Below are positions 1-7,901 of a stretch of DNA of 13,619 nucleotides, piece after piece. Source of the DNA: Alistipes sp. (lineage in GTDB: Bacteria; Bacteroidota; Bacteroidia; Bacteroidales; Rikenellaceae); the NCBI GenBank assembly GCA_017934845.1, contig JAGBIR010000193.1:1-13619 (forward strand), written 5' to 3'. How positions within the stretch are numbered: position 1 is the first letter of the stretch; each line of letters starts with the position of its first letter. A model generated the notes under the pieces. It searched no databases. It saw only the letters and a list, made by a program, of their open reading frames with translations, and had not been told where the DNA came from. A program made the position numbers and the translations under genes.

Positions 1-1236
1 CACGTTGAGGGTTTTGCAAAGGAGTGCGCCGTTGTTACACACTACCGTTTGATGAACTCTCCACGCGGTGAGGGTGTCGTTGTCGATCCGTCGGCAAAGC
101 TGGAGGAGGAGCTTATCGTTCGCCCCACATCCGAGACCATCATCTGGAATACCTACAAGAACTGGATCACCTCATACCGCGATCTGCCTATTTTGTGTAA
201 CCAGTGGGCAAATGTTGTTCGTTGGGAGATGCGTACACGTCTTTTCCTTCGTACGGCAGAGTTTTTGTGGCAGGAGGGTCATACGGCTCACGCTACACGC
301 GAGGAGGCTATCGAGGAGGCTTTCCGCATGGTACACGTTTATAAGGATTTCGCCGAGAATTGGATGGGCGTTCCCGTTATCGTAGGCCACAAGTCACCCA
401 ACGAGCGTTTCGCCGGTGCCGAGGATACACTCACTATCGAGGCTTTGATGCAGGATGGTAAGGCATTGCAGAGCGGTACGTCACACTTCCTGGGTCAGAA
501 CTTCGCCAAGGCCTTCGACGTTACCTATACTAATAAGGAGGGTAAGCAGGAGTACGTTTGGGCAACCTCGTGGGGTGTTTCAACCCGCTTGATGGGTGCG
601 TTGATTATGGCTCACTCCGACAACAACGGTTTGGTTCTTCCACCGAAGTTGGCACCTATTCAGGTAGCTATGGTACCCATCTACAAGGGCGAGGAGCAGC
701 TCAAGCAGATGAGCGAGAAGATGGAGGCTATCGCAGCTGAGCTCAGAAAACGCGGCGTAAGCGTAAAAGTTGATACACGCGATAACGTACGTTCTGGCTT
801 CAAATTTGCAGAGTATGAGTTGAAGGGCGTTCCCGTACGTTTGGCACTCGGTCCTCGCGATATGGAGAACGGCACAATTGAGTTGGCACGTCGCGACACC
901 CTGAGCAAGGAGGTTGTTCCGCAGGAGGGTCTTACCGACCGCATCGTAAAGATGTTGGACGAGATTCAGGAGAATATCTTCCAGAAGGCTCTTACGTTCC
1001 GTAACTCAATGATTACCAAGGCAGATACTTGGGAAGAGTTCATCGACATTTTGGACAATAAGGGCGGCTTCGTGCTGGCTCACTGGGACGGTACACCCGA
1101 AACAGAGGTAGCCATCAAGGAGGCTTCAAAAGCAACAATTCGATGCATTCCATTGGATGCTGTCGAGGAGGAGGGAAAGTGCATTATGACCGGAAAACCC
1201 TCGTCTCGTCGTGTGTTGTTTGCCCGCAGTTATTAA
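1..1236 (+). CDS. proS: Prolyl-tRNA synthetase, C-terminal part (5' end outside window)
   Basis: Cytoplasmic class II aminoacyl-tRNA synthetase that charges tRNA-Pro with proline. The frame is open from base 1, so the first in-frame ATG (base 49) is internal and roughly 80 N-terminal residues lie upstream, judged from the family's usual length of about 490. Counting from base 1, visible signatures are RPTSET at residues 41-46, RWEMR (class II motif 2) at 74-78, the following [12 protein letters not shown] loop, and a motif 3-like [16 protein letters not shown] segment. An anticodon-binding domain and a C-terminal extension follow. The protein ends in tyrosine (FARSY), as is typical of the archaeal/eukaryotic-type (ProS type 3) enzymes, where the terminal Tyr reaches the active site in the Thermus enzyme. 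Lack of the bacterial-type editing insertion fits the same type. It is a housekeeping gene, apparently unrelated in function to the operon downstream. Identification is very secure. Confidence 0.97.
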   Translation, partial: HVEGFAKECAVVTHYRLMNSPRGEGVVVDPSAKLEEELIVRPTSETIIWNTYKNWITSYRDLPILCNQWANVVRWEMRTRLFLRTAEFLWQEGHTAHATREEAIEEAFRMVHVYKDFAENWMGVPVIVGHKSPNERFAGAEDTLTIEALMQDGKALQSGTSHFLGQNFAKAFDVTYTNKEGKQEYVWATSWGVSTRLMGALIMAHSDNNGLVLPPKLAPIQVAMVPIYKGEEQLKQMSEKMEAIAAELRKRGVSVKVDTRDNVRSGFKFAEYELKGVPVRLALGPRDMENGTIELARRDTLSKEVVPQEGLTDRIVKMLDEIQENIFQKALTFRNSMITKADTWEEFIDILDNKGGFVLAHWDGTPETEVAIKEASKATIRCIPLDAVEEEGKCIMTGKPSSRRVLFARSY

Positions 1237-1257
1237 TCAAAAGTCGGGGCATTTTTT
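1221..1257 (+). terminator. Possible weak terminator overlapping the proS stop
   Basis: TGCCCG (1221-1226) can pair with CGGGGCA (1245-1251) with one bulged G, and six T follow (1252-1257). The loop is long (18 bases) and the left arm lies inside the last proS codons. It may end or weaken proS transcription, but the hairpin at 1384-1415 is a better candidate. An AT-rich stretch between them holds a small palindrome, AGCCAA-TT-TTGGCT (1271-1284), with no evident gene. Confidence 0.35.
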
Positions 1258-1383
1258 CACTCGAAATTTGAGCCAATTTTGGCTATAATTACCACAATTT
1301 AGGCCAATTATTATATATAAATATGGCATAAATCGGAGTAAAAAAGTTACAAAAAAAATCTCAACCACATATTGTTGATTTTC

Positions 1384-1425
1384 AGCACCTTTCCCCGCTC
1401 GCGAGGAGAGGTGCTTTTATTTTGC
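1384..1425 (+). terminator. Intrinsic terminator downstream of proS
   Basis: AGCACCTTTCC (1384-1394) pairs with GGAGAGGTGCT (1405-1415): 11 base pairs including one G-T wobble, with a 10-base loop. A T-rich tail (TTTTATTTT) follows. It lies 148 bases after the proS stop and just before the next promoter, so it should insulate the fimbrial operon from proS transcription. Confidence 0.75.
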
Positions 1426-1435
1426 CCTATTATAA

Positions 1436-1467
1436 TTTGTAAGACAAAATATTTTTACATACCTTTG
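1436..1467 (+). promoter_or_regulatory. Bacteroidetes-type housekeeping promoter of the fimbrial operon
   Basis: TTTG at 1436-1439 (-33 element) is separated by 20 bases from TACCTTTG at 1460-1467 (-7 element). This matches the known Bacteroidetes consensus TTTG, 19-21 bases, TAnnTTTG. Transcription would start near 1473 and leave an AT-rich leader of about 54 bases before the ATG at 1527. I found no equally good match before the later genes of the block, which supports one long transcript. Confidence 0.8.
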
Positions 1468-1526
1468 CTTTCAACGAGCCTTGAATTTTTTTCAACGAAT
1501 TTAACAATAAAATATATTTTCGGGGA

Positions 1527-2807
1527 ATGAACCAGTTTAGATTATTTACAATTTTGTGCTGTATGGTCTTCGCGTGCGCGTACGTAAGCGCACAAGAGTA
1601 CCGTACCGAGACTGGTATTCTTTTCCGTCAGGGACAGAGTGACATCGACCCTGATTTCGCTAACAACCGTCAGCAGTTGACCACCGTCGTCGAGTTGCTC
1701 GACTCGGTAAAGAACAACAGCAACATCGAGGTACGAAGCATCGAGTTCTGCGGTTCGGCTTCACCTGAAGGTAGTAGCGAATTAAATCGGAAATTGAGTA
1801 ACAGTCGTCTCAAAGCCCTCGAGGCCTACGTCCGCGAACGTATGGATATTCCGGACGAGTTGGTTACCTACAACGACCACTATATTCCGTGGGAGACACT
1901 CGCAGAGAATATAGCCAAGTCGGATATGGAACACAAGGACGAGGTGCTTGAAATCATTAAGAAAGAGCTGCCCGACGCGACCGATCATCAAGGAACTCCC
2001 ATTGATGGTCGAATTCCTGTCTTAAAGGGGCTCTATGATGGCAAGGTTTGGGCCATTTTATTGCGCGACCAGTTCCGCGACCTTCGTAACGCCTATATGG
2101 TGCTTGTGACCTTCGCTTACCGCGACGAGGAGCCGGCAGCTGCCGAGCCTGTTACGCCCGTTACGGAGCAGCCCACCGAGGTTACCGATGGTGCGACCGT
2201 CGCTCTCGCACTTACTCCCGCCACCGAGCAGGCCGAGCAGCCTATCGAGGAGCAGCCCGTAGAGGAGCTTACGGAGGAGCCACGCCACCTCTACCTCAAG
2301 ACCAACGCCATTGGCTGGGGTATGTTGATGGTTAACCTCGCTGCCGAGATCGATTTTGGTAAGAATTGGTCGGCACAGCTGCCCATCTACTATTCTGGCT
2401 GGAACTATTTCAGCGAGACATTGAAGTTCCGTAACTTCACAATCCAACCCGAGGTACGCTACTGGTTCTGGGGTAACACCAACGATAAACTCTTCGTTGG
2501 CGCACACTTCGGCCTGTCGTACTACAACTTCGCCTTCAACGGCGATTACCGTTATCAGGACAAGGATGGTAAGACGCCCGCCATTGGTGGTGGCCTTAGC
2601 GTCGGCTACCGTATGCCTCTTTGCAAGAGCGGCCGCTGGAAGATGGAGTTCTCGTTGGGCGCAGGCGTATATCCCCTTCACTACGACAATTTCATCAACG
2701 TCTATAACGGCGCGCTGTCACACGTCGAGAAGAAGACCTACTTCGGCTTGGACCACGCATCCGTATCATTCGCTTATATGTTTAACCTTAAGAAAAAGAG
2801 CAAGTAA
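1527..2807 (+). CDS. OmpA-like domain plus DUF3575-like outer-membrane protein
   Basis: Predicted envelope protein of 426 residues. The N-terminus has a signal peptide with a likely cut after VSA (residue 22). Residues about 25-200 resemble an OmpA C-terminal-like domain: I/F-rich start, then GSASPEG near 76-82, N-x-x-LS, and Arg94 in the position of the conserved RA. The Asp that normally contacts peptidoglycan is replaced by Ser/Ala, as in many Bacteroidetes copies, so murein binding is uncertain. A Pro/Glu/Thr-rich linker (about 203-255) leads to a C-terminal domain (about 256-426) with alternating aromatic strands (YLKTNAIGWGM, QPEVRYWFWG, FGLSYYNFAF, AYMFNL) typical of DUF3575, a small predicted beta-barrel. 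The order (soluble domain first, barrel last) is the reverse of classical OmpA. It is the first gene after the promoter, and its stop overlaps the next start (TAATG), so the two are translationally coupled. Role inferred from context: outer-membrane base or support for the fimbrial proteins. Domain names come from pattern recognition. Confidence 0.85.
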   Translation: MNQFRLFTILCCMVFACAYVSAQEYRTETGILFRQGQSDIDPDFANNRQQLTTVVELLDSVKNNSNIEVRSIEFCGSASPEGSSELNRKLSNSRLKALEAYVRERMDIPDELVTYNDHYIPWETLAENIAKSDMEHKDEVLEIIKKELPDATDHQGTPIDGRIPVLKGLYDGKVWAILLRDQFRDLRNAYMVLVTFAYRDEEPAAAEPVTPVTEQPTEVTDGATVALALTPATEQAEQPIEEQPVEELTEEPRHLYLKTNAIGWGMLMVNLAAEIDFGKNWSAQLPIYYSGWNYFSETLKFRNFTIQPEVRYWFWGNTNDKLFVGAHFGLSYYNFAFNGDYRYQDKDGKTPAIGGGLSVGYRMPLCKSGRWKMEFSLGAGVYPLHYDNFINVYNGALSHVEKKTYFGLDHASVSFAYMFNLKKKSK

Positions 2808-3946
2808 TGAGAATTAGCAACAACATCTACCGAGCAATTGCTGCGGCCCTGATGGCTTGTACACTCGTACTTGCATCTTGTGCCGTACACGAATGGCCGA
2901 AGGATGGCGGCGAGCCTGTTATCCCCGAGCCTCCCAAGTACCCTGTTATCCTCTATCTGGACTACGACACCGACCTCCCGCTATACAAGGTTATCGAGTA
3001 TCAGCTGGAGAGCCGCTCGGCAATGGCTGTCGATTACGACGTACGCTACATCATCGAGGTATATACCGTCGAGGATGAGTATCTGGGTACAAAGAAACTC
3101 TATTCACGCGAGATGTTCACGCGTGACGATGTTAACACACTCAACCACTCGCAACAGCTCAACCTCCCCGAGGGCAAGTACGAGTTCTATGTGTGGACCG
3201 ACTATGTTGACGCAGGTACAACAGGCCCGAAATACTATCTGGCCGACGATTTTACAACCATCACGGTGCAGAATCACGAGGGTAACAACGACTTCCGCGA
3301 CGCCTATGCCGGCGTTCTCAAGACCGAGATCACCCCGCTTACTACCGAGGTTCGCGTAATGAACCGCCGCCCGTTGGCAAAGTTCAGCTTCGTGACTACC
3401 GACCTCGACCGCTTCATCGAGCATATGCTCGAGCTTGAGGCTCAGGCAAAGGCCGAGTCGGAGAAGAACGAGGGCGAGGGCGAGACACCTCGTGGCGATG
3501 AGTCAGCCGAGCCTGCCGAGGCCTCGGCCGATGGTACTGCTACAGCTGCGGAGGATCACACCCGAGGCGTAAACATCAAGGACTATAAGGTTGTATTCCG
3601 TTACAGCCAGTTTATGCCTAACGAGTTCGATATCTTCAGCTACATCCCCATCTACGCTCTGCCTAACATCTCGTTCGAGTCGGAGATTACCCCGATTTCC
3701 GATACCGAGGCCGAGCTGGGATTCGACTATGTGTTTGTAAATGGCGAGGAGTTCATCGTGCCTATCATCGTCGAGGTTTACGACAAGGAGGGCAAGAAGG
3801 TGTCGGGTATCAACCCCATCGACGTTCCTCTGATGCGTGGTCAGCTGACTATCGTACGCGATAACTTCCTTACCTCGCAGGCATCGGGAGGTATCGGTAT
3901 CAACCCCGATTTCGAGGATCCCGACTACATCTTCGAGGTTAACTAA
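2807..3946 (+). CDS. Mfa2/FimB-like fimbrial anchor lipoprotein
   Basis: Predicted lipoprotein of 379 residues. The signal peptide ends in the lipobox LASC with Cys25, followed by AVHEWP, a start I associate with Bacteroidetes Mfa2/FimB-type proteins. Two beta-sandwich-like regions follow: about 45-205 (YPVILYLDYDTDLPLYK; LPEGKYEFYVWTDYVD; NDFRDAYAG) and about 255-379 (VVFRYSQFMPNEFDIF to the end). Between them, residues about 209-254 form an unusual Glu/Ala/Ser-rich low-complexity insert. In P. gingivalis, Mfa2 and FimB hold the fimbria on the cell surface and limit its length. By analogy this protein would anchor the pilins encoded next. The start overlaps the upstream stop by one base. A 65-base AT-rich gap without a terminator separates it from the first pilin gene. 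The Cys is not followed by the K-D-[D/E] motif seen in the pilins. Family assignment is moderately secure; the anchor role is inference. Confidence 0.72.
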   Translation: MRISNNIYRAIAAALMACTLVLASCAVHEWPKDGGEPVIPEPPKYPVILYLDYDTDLPLYKVIEYQLESRSAMAVDYDVRYIIEVYTVEDEYLGTKKLYSREMFTRDDVNTLNHSQQLNLPEGKYEFYVWTDYVDAGTTGPKYYLADDFTTITVQNHEGNNDFRDAYAGVLKTEITPLTTEVRVMNRRPLAKFSFVTTDLDRFIEHMLELEAQAKAESEKNEGEGETPRGDESAEPAEASADGTATAAEDHTRGVNIKDYKVVFRYSQFMPNEFDIFSYIPIYALPNISFESEITPISDTEAELGFDYVFVNGEEFIVPIIVEVYDKEGKKVSGINPIDVPLMRGQLTIVRDNFLTSQASGGIGINPDFEDPDYIFEVN

Positions 3947-4011
3947 ACCGCTACGACCCAACGATTTAAGAACAATATCCGATTTTGGAATAAATATAAA
4001 ACTCATAAAAT

Positions 4012-7000
4012 ATGAAAAAACTATTATTGGCCATCGCTGCCGTTTTGGCACTTGCATCTTGTGCAAAGGACGACACAACAGTCGAGGCACAGCAGGCCAC
4101 ACTTTCATTCAACGTGACATCTCCCGCCATCGCAACACGTTATGGCGAGGGTACCACAGCTACCAAGCTCGATTGGGCAACCTACGACGAGGAGGAGGGC
4201 CTTATCAGCGGCTTGTGCGGCGAGAAAACATTCTCGCTCAACACAAATGTTGAGTTGAGCCTTGTTCAGGGTCGTGCCTATCGAGTTGTATTCTGGGCGC
4301 AGGCCGAGGGTGCTCCCTACGAGCGCGTTTGGGGCCAGCCGGGTGAGGATTACACCAAGGCGCAGATCAACATCGTCGGTATGGGCGATTTGACAGCCAA
4401 CGAGGAGTCTTACGACGCCTTCTTCCACTGCACCGATAAAATCGAGGTGTCAGGCTCTGACGTTCTCGACGTTGACTTGGTGCGCCCCTTCGCACAGCTA
4501 AACATCGCTACTGCCGACATCGAAAAGGCAAAGAATGCCGACCTCGAAGTTGCACGTACAGGTGTCGAGGTTACAGGCGTTTTCTCTACCTTGCGCCTTT
4601 GGAATGGCTCGGTTGAGAACGAGACCACCGCGAAGTTTGCTTTGGCAGATAAGGCCGAGGGTACTATCAAGACCAACAACAATGAGTACAGCTACCTTGC
4701 AATGAACTATCTGCTCGTTAACGCAAAGGATTTGGTTGATGTGAAGCTCTCATTGCAGGATCAGGAGTCAAACGTTAAGGTTCTTACTCGCAGCTACTCA
4801 TCTGTTCCCGTTCAGCGCAACTACCGCACTAACATCATCGGTAACATCCTTACCAGCGATATGGATTTCAATATCGAGGTTAAGCCCGGCTTCGAGGAGG
4901 ACGGCTTTGGCGTTATCGACGGCAAGATTTTCCAGTATGTTAAGAGCTTGGCCGACATCGAGGCTGCTTTGGACAACGATGAGGTTGAGGTTATCATCCT
5001 TACCGAGGATATCGACCTCGACAATCAGCCTTCAACTGTTTCGACTCGCGCAGCAGCAGGAAGCGGCATCACTATCCCCGCTACCCGTACCGTAACACTC
5101 GACCTTAATGGTAAGAGCTTGAAGAAGGCTACAAAGCAGACTTCCGCTTACGCGCTTATTACCAACAATGGTAACCTTACCATCATCGACAGCAAGCAGG
5201 GCGGTAAGATCTCTTACACCGACACAGGCAATGGCGGCAACTATGGTTCAAACACTATCCAGAACAACAATACGTTGACTATCGAGGGCGGTATCTTCGA
5301 GAACTTGAGCGCTACCGCGACTGTTCGCCAGAATGGCTATCCCCACGTTATCGACACTAACGGCAGCCCTACAATCAACGGCGGTACATTCGACAACCAG
5401 TCTGACTACAGCTCTGTACGCATCTGGTGTACCGATGATGACAACACCATTACCACCATCAACGGCGGTACATTCAATGGTTGCATCGATATCCACAATG
5501 TAAACGTCAATGCCAACAAGTCAACTACCACTATCACCGGCGGTACATTCAACGGCGACAACTGGAGCAATTGTTCGGTACGTCTGCTCGGCTTTGGTGT
5601 TGATGTTGACGAGATCGTCTGCAACATCGAGGGTGGCGAGTTTATGAAGGCGATTAAGCTCCGCAAGTATATCGAAGGCGAAGAGAATTTCAACGCTAAC
5701 GTATTCAATATCACCGGCGGTACGTTCCACGACGCATCGGTATTTAACTTCTTGGCCGATGGTGCCGACATTAAGTTGGGCAGCGACATGGCTGTTGCCG
5801 AGAATACCACAATCACAATCCCCGCAGAGAATACGGTAACCATCGACCTTAACGAGAATACTCTCTCAGGCGAGTCAACAACCTCTGGCAAGAACTACAA
5901 CATGTTCGACGTACGCGGAACGTTGACCGTTAAGAACGGTACTATGGAGTATAAGCACACCGGCGAGAATATGGCATGGAACAACTTTGCAGAGCTTTTC
6001 TACGTAGGTTTCAACGGCACATTGAACCTTGACGGCGTTACTGCAAAGAACTTGGGTGGCTCTGATATGGCTTATGTTGTCGATATGGTTAATGCAACCG
6101 ACATCACCGTAAATGTAAATAATTCGACTCTCAAATCTACCTATATCCCTGTTCGCGTCTTTAACAACAATTCGACAGGCGTACACAATGTAGCCATCGA
6201 GAACTCTACTTTGGAGGGTAAGTATTGCTTCTGGGTACAGTATTGGCTTGCAGATGGTCGCGATGAGGAGACTTTGCAGAATACAGTGAAGTTGGATATC
6301 TTCAACACCGAGGGCGAGGATAGCAACAACAATACCTTTATATATAATAACAATTACAACGCCCCCGTCCTCTACGGAAACGAGGAGTTTTTCCCCATCG
6401 ACCAGTACGGCAACGAGATTTCACTCTACACCGAGGTTGCCGAGGGTATCAAACAAGCCAATAGCGATGGCAACTACGTTATTACAGCGGCTGCAGGTTT
6501 GAACTATATCCGCACAAATCTCGATACAAACGACGGTTTCGCTGGCAAGACCATCACTTTGGAGTCGGATATCGACCTTACCGAGGTTGCGGATTTCACT
6601 CCTATTGCGGCTGGCACTCGTAGCGGCTCAAGTGCTTCGGGCACAGGCTTCAAGGGCGTATTCGATGGTGCAGGCAAGATCATCGAGGGCTTGAAGATTA
6701 CCAGCGGTGGCGCAAACGACGCAGTTGGCTTCTTTGGCGTTATCAATGGCGGCGAGGTTAAGAATGTGAAATTCACCGACGTAGCAATCGAGGCAACATC
6801 TACCAAAAACGTTGGTACAGTTGCTGGCTTGGTTGTAAATGGCGGTAAGATTAGCGGCGTAACCGTTGAAAGCGGAAGCGTAAAGGGTTTGCAAGGTACT
6901 GGAGGTATCGCTGGTCGCATCCTTCTGCACGGCACAATCGAGAATTGTACTAATAATGCATCTGTACTCAGCAATTCAAGCTATAATATTGGCGGTATCG

Positions 7001-7689
7001 TTGGCGCAGCTTACTATACAAATGCCGAAGGCACAATGACAATCAAGAATTGTACAAATAATGGCTCAGTAGAAGGTCACAATGGTGTAGGCGGTATTGC
7101 AGGCTTGAGTGCAGCCGATATTGAAGGTTGCAAAAATTACGGTGAAGTTATAGGTTATAACAACAGCGTAGGTGGTATTGCAGGTGAACAGTCTTATGCT
7201 GGAAGTGTAATCGGTTGCTACAACTATGGCAAGGTAACTAACAACTCCGGTTCAGCTACCGGTGGAATTATCGGCTGGACTCGTTATAACATACAAAATG
7301 AGAGCGATTACTTAAGAACAGAGATTATCGAGATTTCAGGTAACACAAACGAGGGTGAGATTAAAGGCGTAAACCTTGTTGGCGGTATTGCAGGTCAAAT
7401 TTTCAATTATGCTATTCTTGATGGCAATACCAATAAGGCTCCAAAGATTACTGCTACAAATAATACCGATATTGACAATGGTAAGGCTGCAGGAATTGTA
7501 GGTCATGCTTATTGTGCAGAGAATCAAGGCACTATTGAAGCAGAAACCTCTTTTAATATCACGCTGAAGAATAATACTTCAACAACCACAGCGGAGAATA
7601 TTTCGGGTGCAGTGACCAAACTTATTGTTAATTACAACACAAACAGCGAGTACATCCACTTGGAGGGCAATACCCCTGCCGAGAATTAA
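4012..7689 (+). CDS. Giant fimbrillin-like lipoprotein with beta-helix and GLUG repeats
   Basis: Surface lipoprotein of 1225 residues. Lipobox LASC (Cys17) is followed by AKDD, like the Bacteroidetes lipoprotein surface-export signal. Residues about 28-295 form a fimbrillin-like domain (I would call it DUF6562-like) shared with the next two genes: TLSFNV strand, ATRYGEG with Arg43, YRVVFWAQAEG, VRPFAQLNIATAD, MNYLLVNAKDLVDV, VPVQRNYRTNIIGN. Residues about 350-750 look like a right-handed beta-helix: VTLDLNGKSL, four [IT]-x-GGTF rungs near 455-570, then a second round starting TVTIDLNENTL. Residues about 840-1170 carry GLUG-type repeats (GGIAG with C-[KTY]-N-[YN]-G). Type V pilins are lipoproteins trimmed after an Arg and assembled by strand exchange. 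The fused C-terminal half suggests an adhesive tip or side subunit. The final 250 codons are AT-richer than the rest. The start is the ATG of MKKLLLAI after an A-rich leader. Role is inference; the domain layout is well supported. Confidence 0.85.
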   Translation: MKKLLLAIAAVLALASCAKDDTTVEAQQATLSFNVTSPAIATRYGEGTTATKLDWATYDEEEGLISGLCGEKTFSLNTNVELSLVQGRAYRVVFWAQAEGAPYERVWGQPGEDYTKAQINIVGMGDLTANEESYDAFFHCTDKIEVSGSDVLDVDLVRPFAQLNIATADIEKAKNADLEVARTGVEVTGVFSTLRLWNGSVENETTAKFALADKAEGTIKTNNNEYSYLAMNYLLVNAKDLVDVKLSLQDQESNVKVLTRSYSSVPVQRNYRTNIIGNILTSDMDFNIEVKPGFEEDGFGVIDGKIFQYVKSLADIEAALDNDEVEVIILTEDIDLDNQPSTVSTRAAAGSGITIPATRTVTLDLNGKSLKKATKQTSAYALITNNGNLTIIDSKQGGKISYTDTGNGGNYGSNTIQNNNTLTIEGGIFENLSATATVRQNGYPHVIDTNGSPTINGGTFDNQSDYSSVRIWCTDDDNTITTINGGTFNGCIDIHNVNVNANKSTTTITGGTFNGDNWSNCSVRLLGFGVDVDEIVCNIEGGEFMKAIKLRKYIEGEENFNANVFNITGGTFHDASVFNFLADGADIKLGSDMAVAENTTITIPAENTVTIDLNENTLSGESTTSGKNYNMFDVRGTLTVKNGTMEYKHTGENMAWNNFAELFYVGFNGTLNLDGVTAKNLGGSDMAYVVDMVNATDITVNVNNSTLKSTYIPVRVFNNNSTGVHNVAIENSTLEGKYCFWVQYWLADGRDEETLQNTVKLDIFNTEGEDSNNNTFIYNNNYNAPVLYGNEEFFPIDQYGNEISLYTEVAEGIKQANSDGNYVITAAAGLNYIRTNLDTNDGFAGKTITLESDIDLTEVADFTPIAAGTRSGSSASGTGFKGVFDGAGKIIEGLKITSGGANDAVGFFGVINGGEVKNVKFTDVAIEATSTKNVGTVAGLVVNGGKISGVTVESGSVKGLQGTGGIAGRILLHGTIENCTNNASVLSNSSYNIGGIVGAAYYTNAEGTMTIKNCTNNGSVEGHNGVGGIAGLSAADIEGCKNYGEVIGYNNSVGGIAGEQSYAGSVIGCYNYGKVTNNSGSATGGIIGWTRYNIQNESDYLRTEIIEISGNTNEGEIKGVNLVGGIAGQIFNYAILDGNTNKAPKITATNNTDIDNGKAAGIVGHAYCAENQGTIEAETSFNITLKNNTSTTTAENISGAVTKLIVNYNTNSEYIHLEGNTPAEN
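5370..5730 (+). repeat. GGTF beta-helix rung repeats inside the giant pilin
   Basis: Near-identical coding segments reading [AT]-[TN]-I-[NT]-G-G-T-F recur at about 5370, 5455, 5530 and 5707, with a degenerate copy (IEGGEF) near 5623. The DNA core GGCGGTACATTC is identical in three copies and differs by one base in the fourth. Such rungs are usual in pectate-lyase-like beta-helices. The high DNA identity could allow rung number to change by recombination. Confidence 0.75.
6901..7506 (+). repeat. GLUG-type GG-I-x-G repeats at the C-terminus of the giant pilin
   Basis: Seven copies of [G/A]-G-I-[A/I/V]-G start at 6901, 6991, 7090, 7171, 7261, 7381 and 7489. Most are preceded by a segment containing C-x-N-[N/Y/A]. 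Spacing is 81 to 120 bases. The pattern matches the GLUG motif found in large bacterial surface adhesins. The block is more AT-rich and uses more GAA and GGT codons than the first half of the gene. Confidence 0.75.
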
Positions 7690-7704
7690 TTAAATAACCC
7701 CCAT

Positions 7705-7733
7705 AGGAGTGCGGGGCAAAACCTCGCACTCCT
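7705..7733 (+). other. Intercistronic hairpin without a T-run
   Basis: AGGAGTGCGGGG (7705-7716) pairs with CCTCGCACTCCT (7722-7733): 12 base pairs with one G-T wobble and a CAAAA loop. The next bases are CTAACCCC, with no T-run, so it is not a classical intrinsic terminator. It begins 15 bases after the stop of the giant pilin. It may protect the 3' end of a processed mRNA, attenuate transcription, or mark an RNA processing site. A weaker hairpin (ACTCG/CGAGT, 7746-7762) follows. Confidence 0.7.
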
Positions 7734-7839
7734 CTAACCCCTACCACTCGCTCTACACGAGTATAATTCAGCAGAAAATTACCGAAAAACTCATCCCCAC
7801 CCGTAATTGGTTGGCAATCAACACGATGCGCCCAAAATC

Positions 7840-7847
7840 GGGGGGGG
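7840..7847 (+). repeat. G8 homopolymer tract upstream of the second pilin
   Basis: Eight consecutive G lie 54 bases before the ATG at 7902, in an otherwise AT-rich leader. Homopolymers of this length can change by slipped-strand replication, and in other bacteria such tracts tune surface-protein expression. No promoter match spans it, so an effect on expression is speculative. Confidence 0.9.
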
Positions 7848-7901
7848 TTCGATAACGACAAAACAAAATTTTAATAAATTTTAATTCAAAAACCAACAAC
7901 T

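Noticed and set aside
68..385. Plus-strand 105-codon frame inside proS
   Set aside because: It is a shifted frame within highly conserved synthetase sequence, Arg/Ser/His-rich, with no start signal.
2058..2681. Minus-strand open frame of 207 codons opposite the DUF3575-like gene
   Set aside because: It lies wholly opposite a well-supported gene, has no recognisable domain, and such frames arise easily from GAG/GAC-rich codons on the other strand. The same applies to the 201-codon frame at 3503-4108.
3947..4011. A separate promoter for the first pilin gene
   Set aside because: TTTTGG is present near 3983, but no TAnnTTTG element lies at the right distance. The 65-base gap is better read as an operon leader.
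5370..5730. Evenly spaced identical short repeats that might suggest a CRISPR array
   Set aside because: The repeats are in frame, code for the same GGTF rung and are irregularly spaced. No cas genes are present.
5406..6974. Several minus-strand frames opposite the giant pilin, up to 161 codons
   Set aside because: Low-complexity reverse readings of Thr/Asn/Gly repeat codons; the forward frame has clear domains throughout.
7690..7901. A promoter for the second pilin gene
   Set aside because: I looked for TTTG and TAnnTTTG about 20 bases apart and found none; an unusual promoter cannot be excluded.
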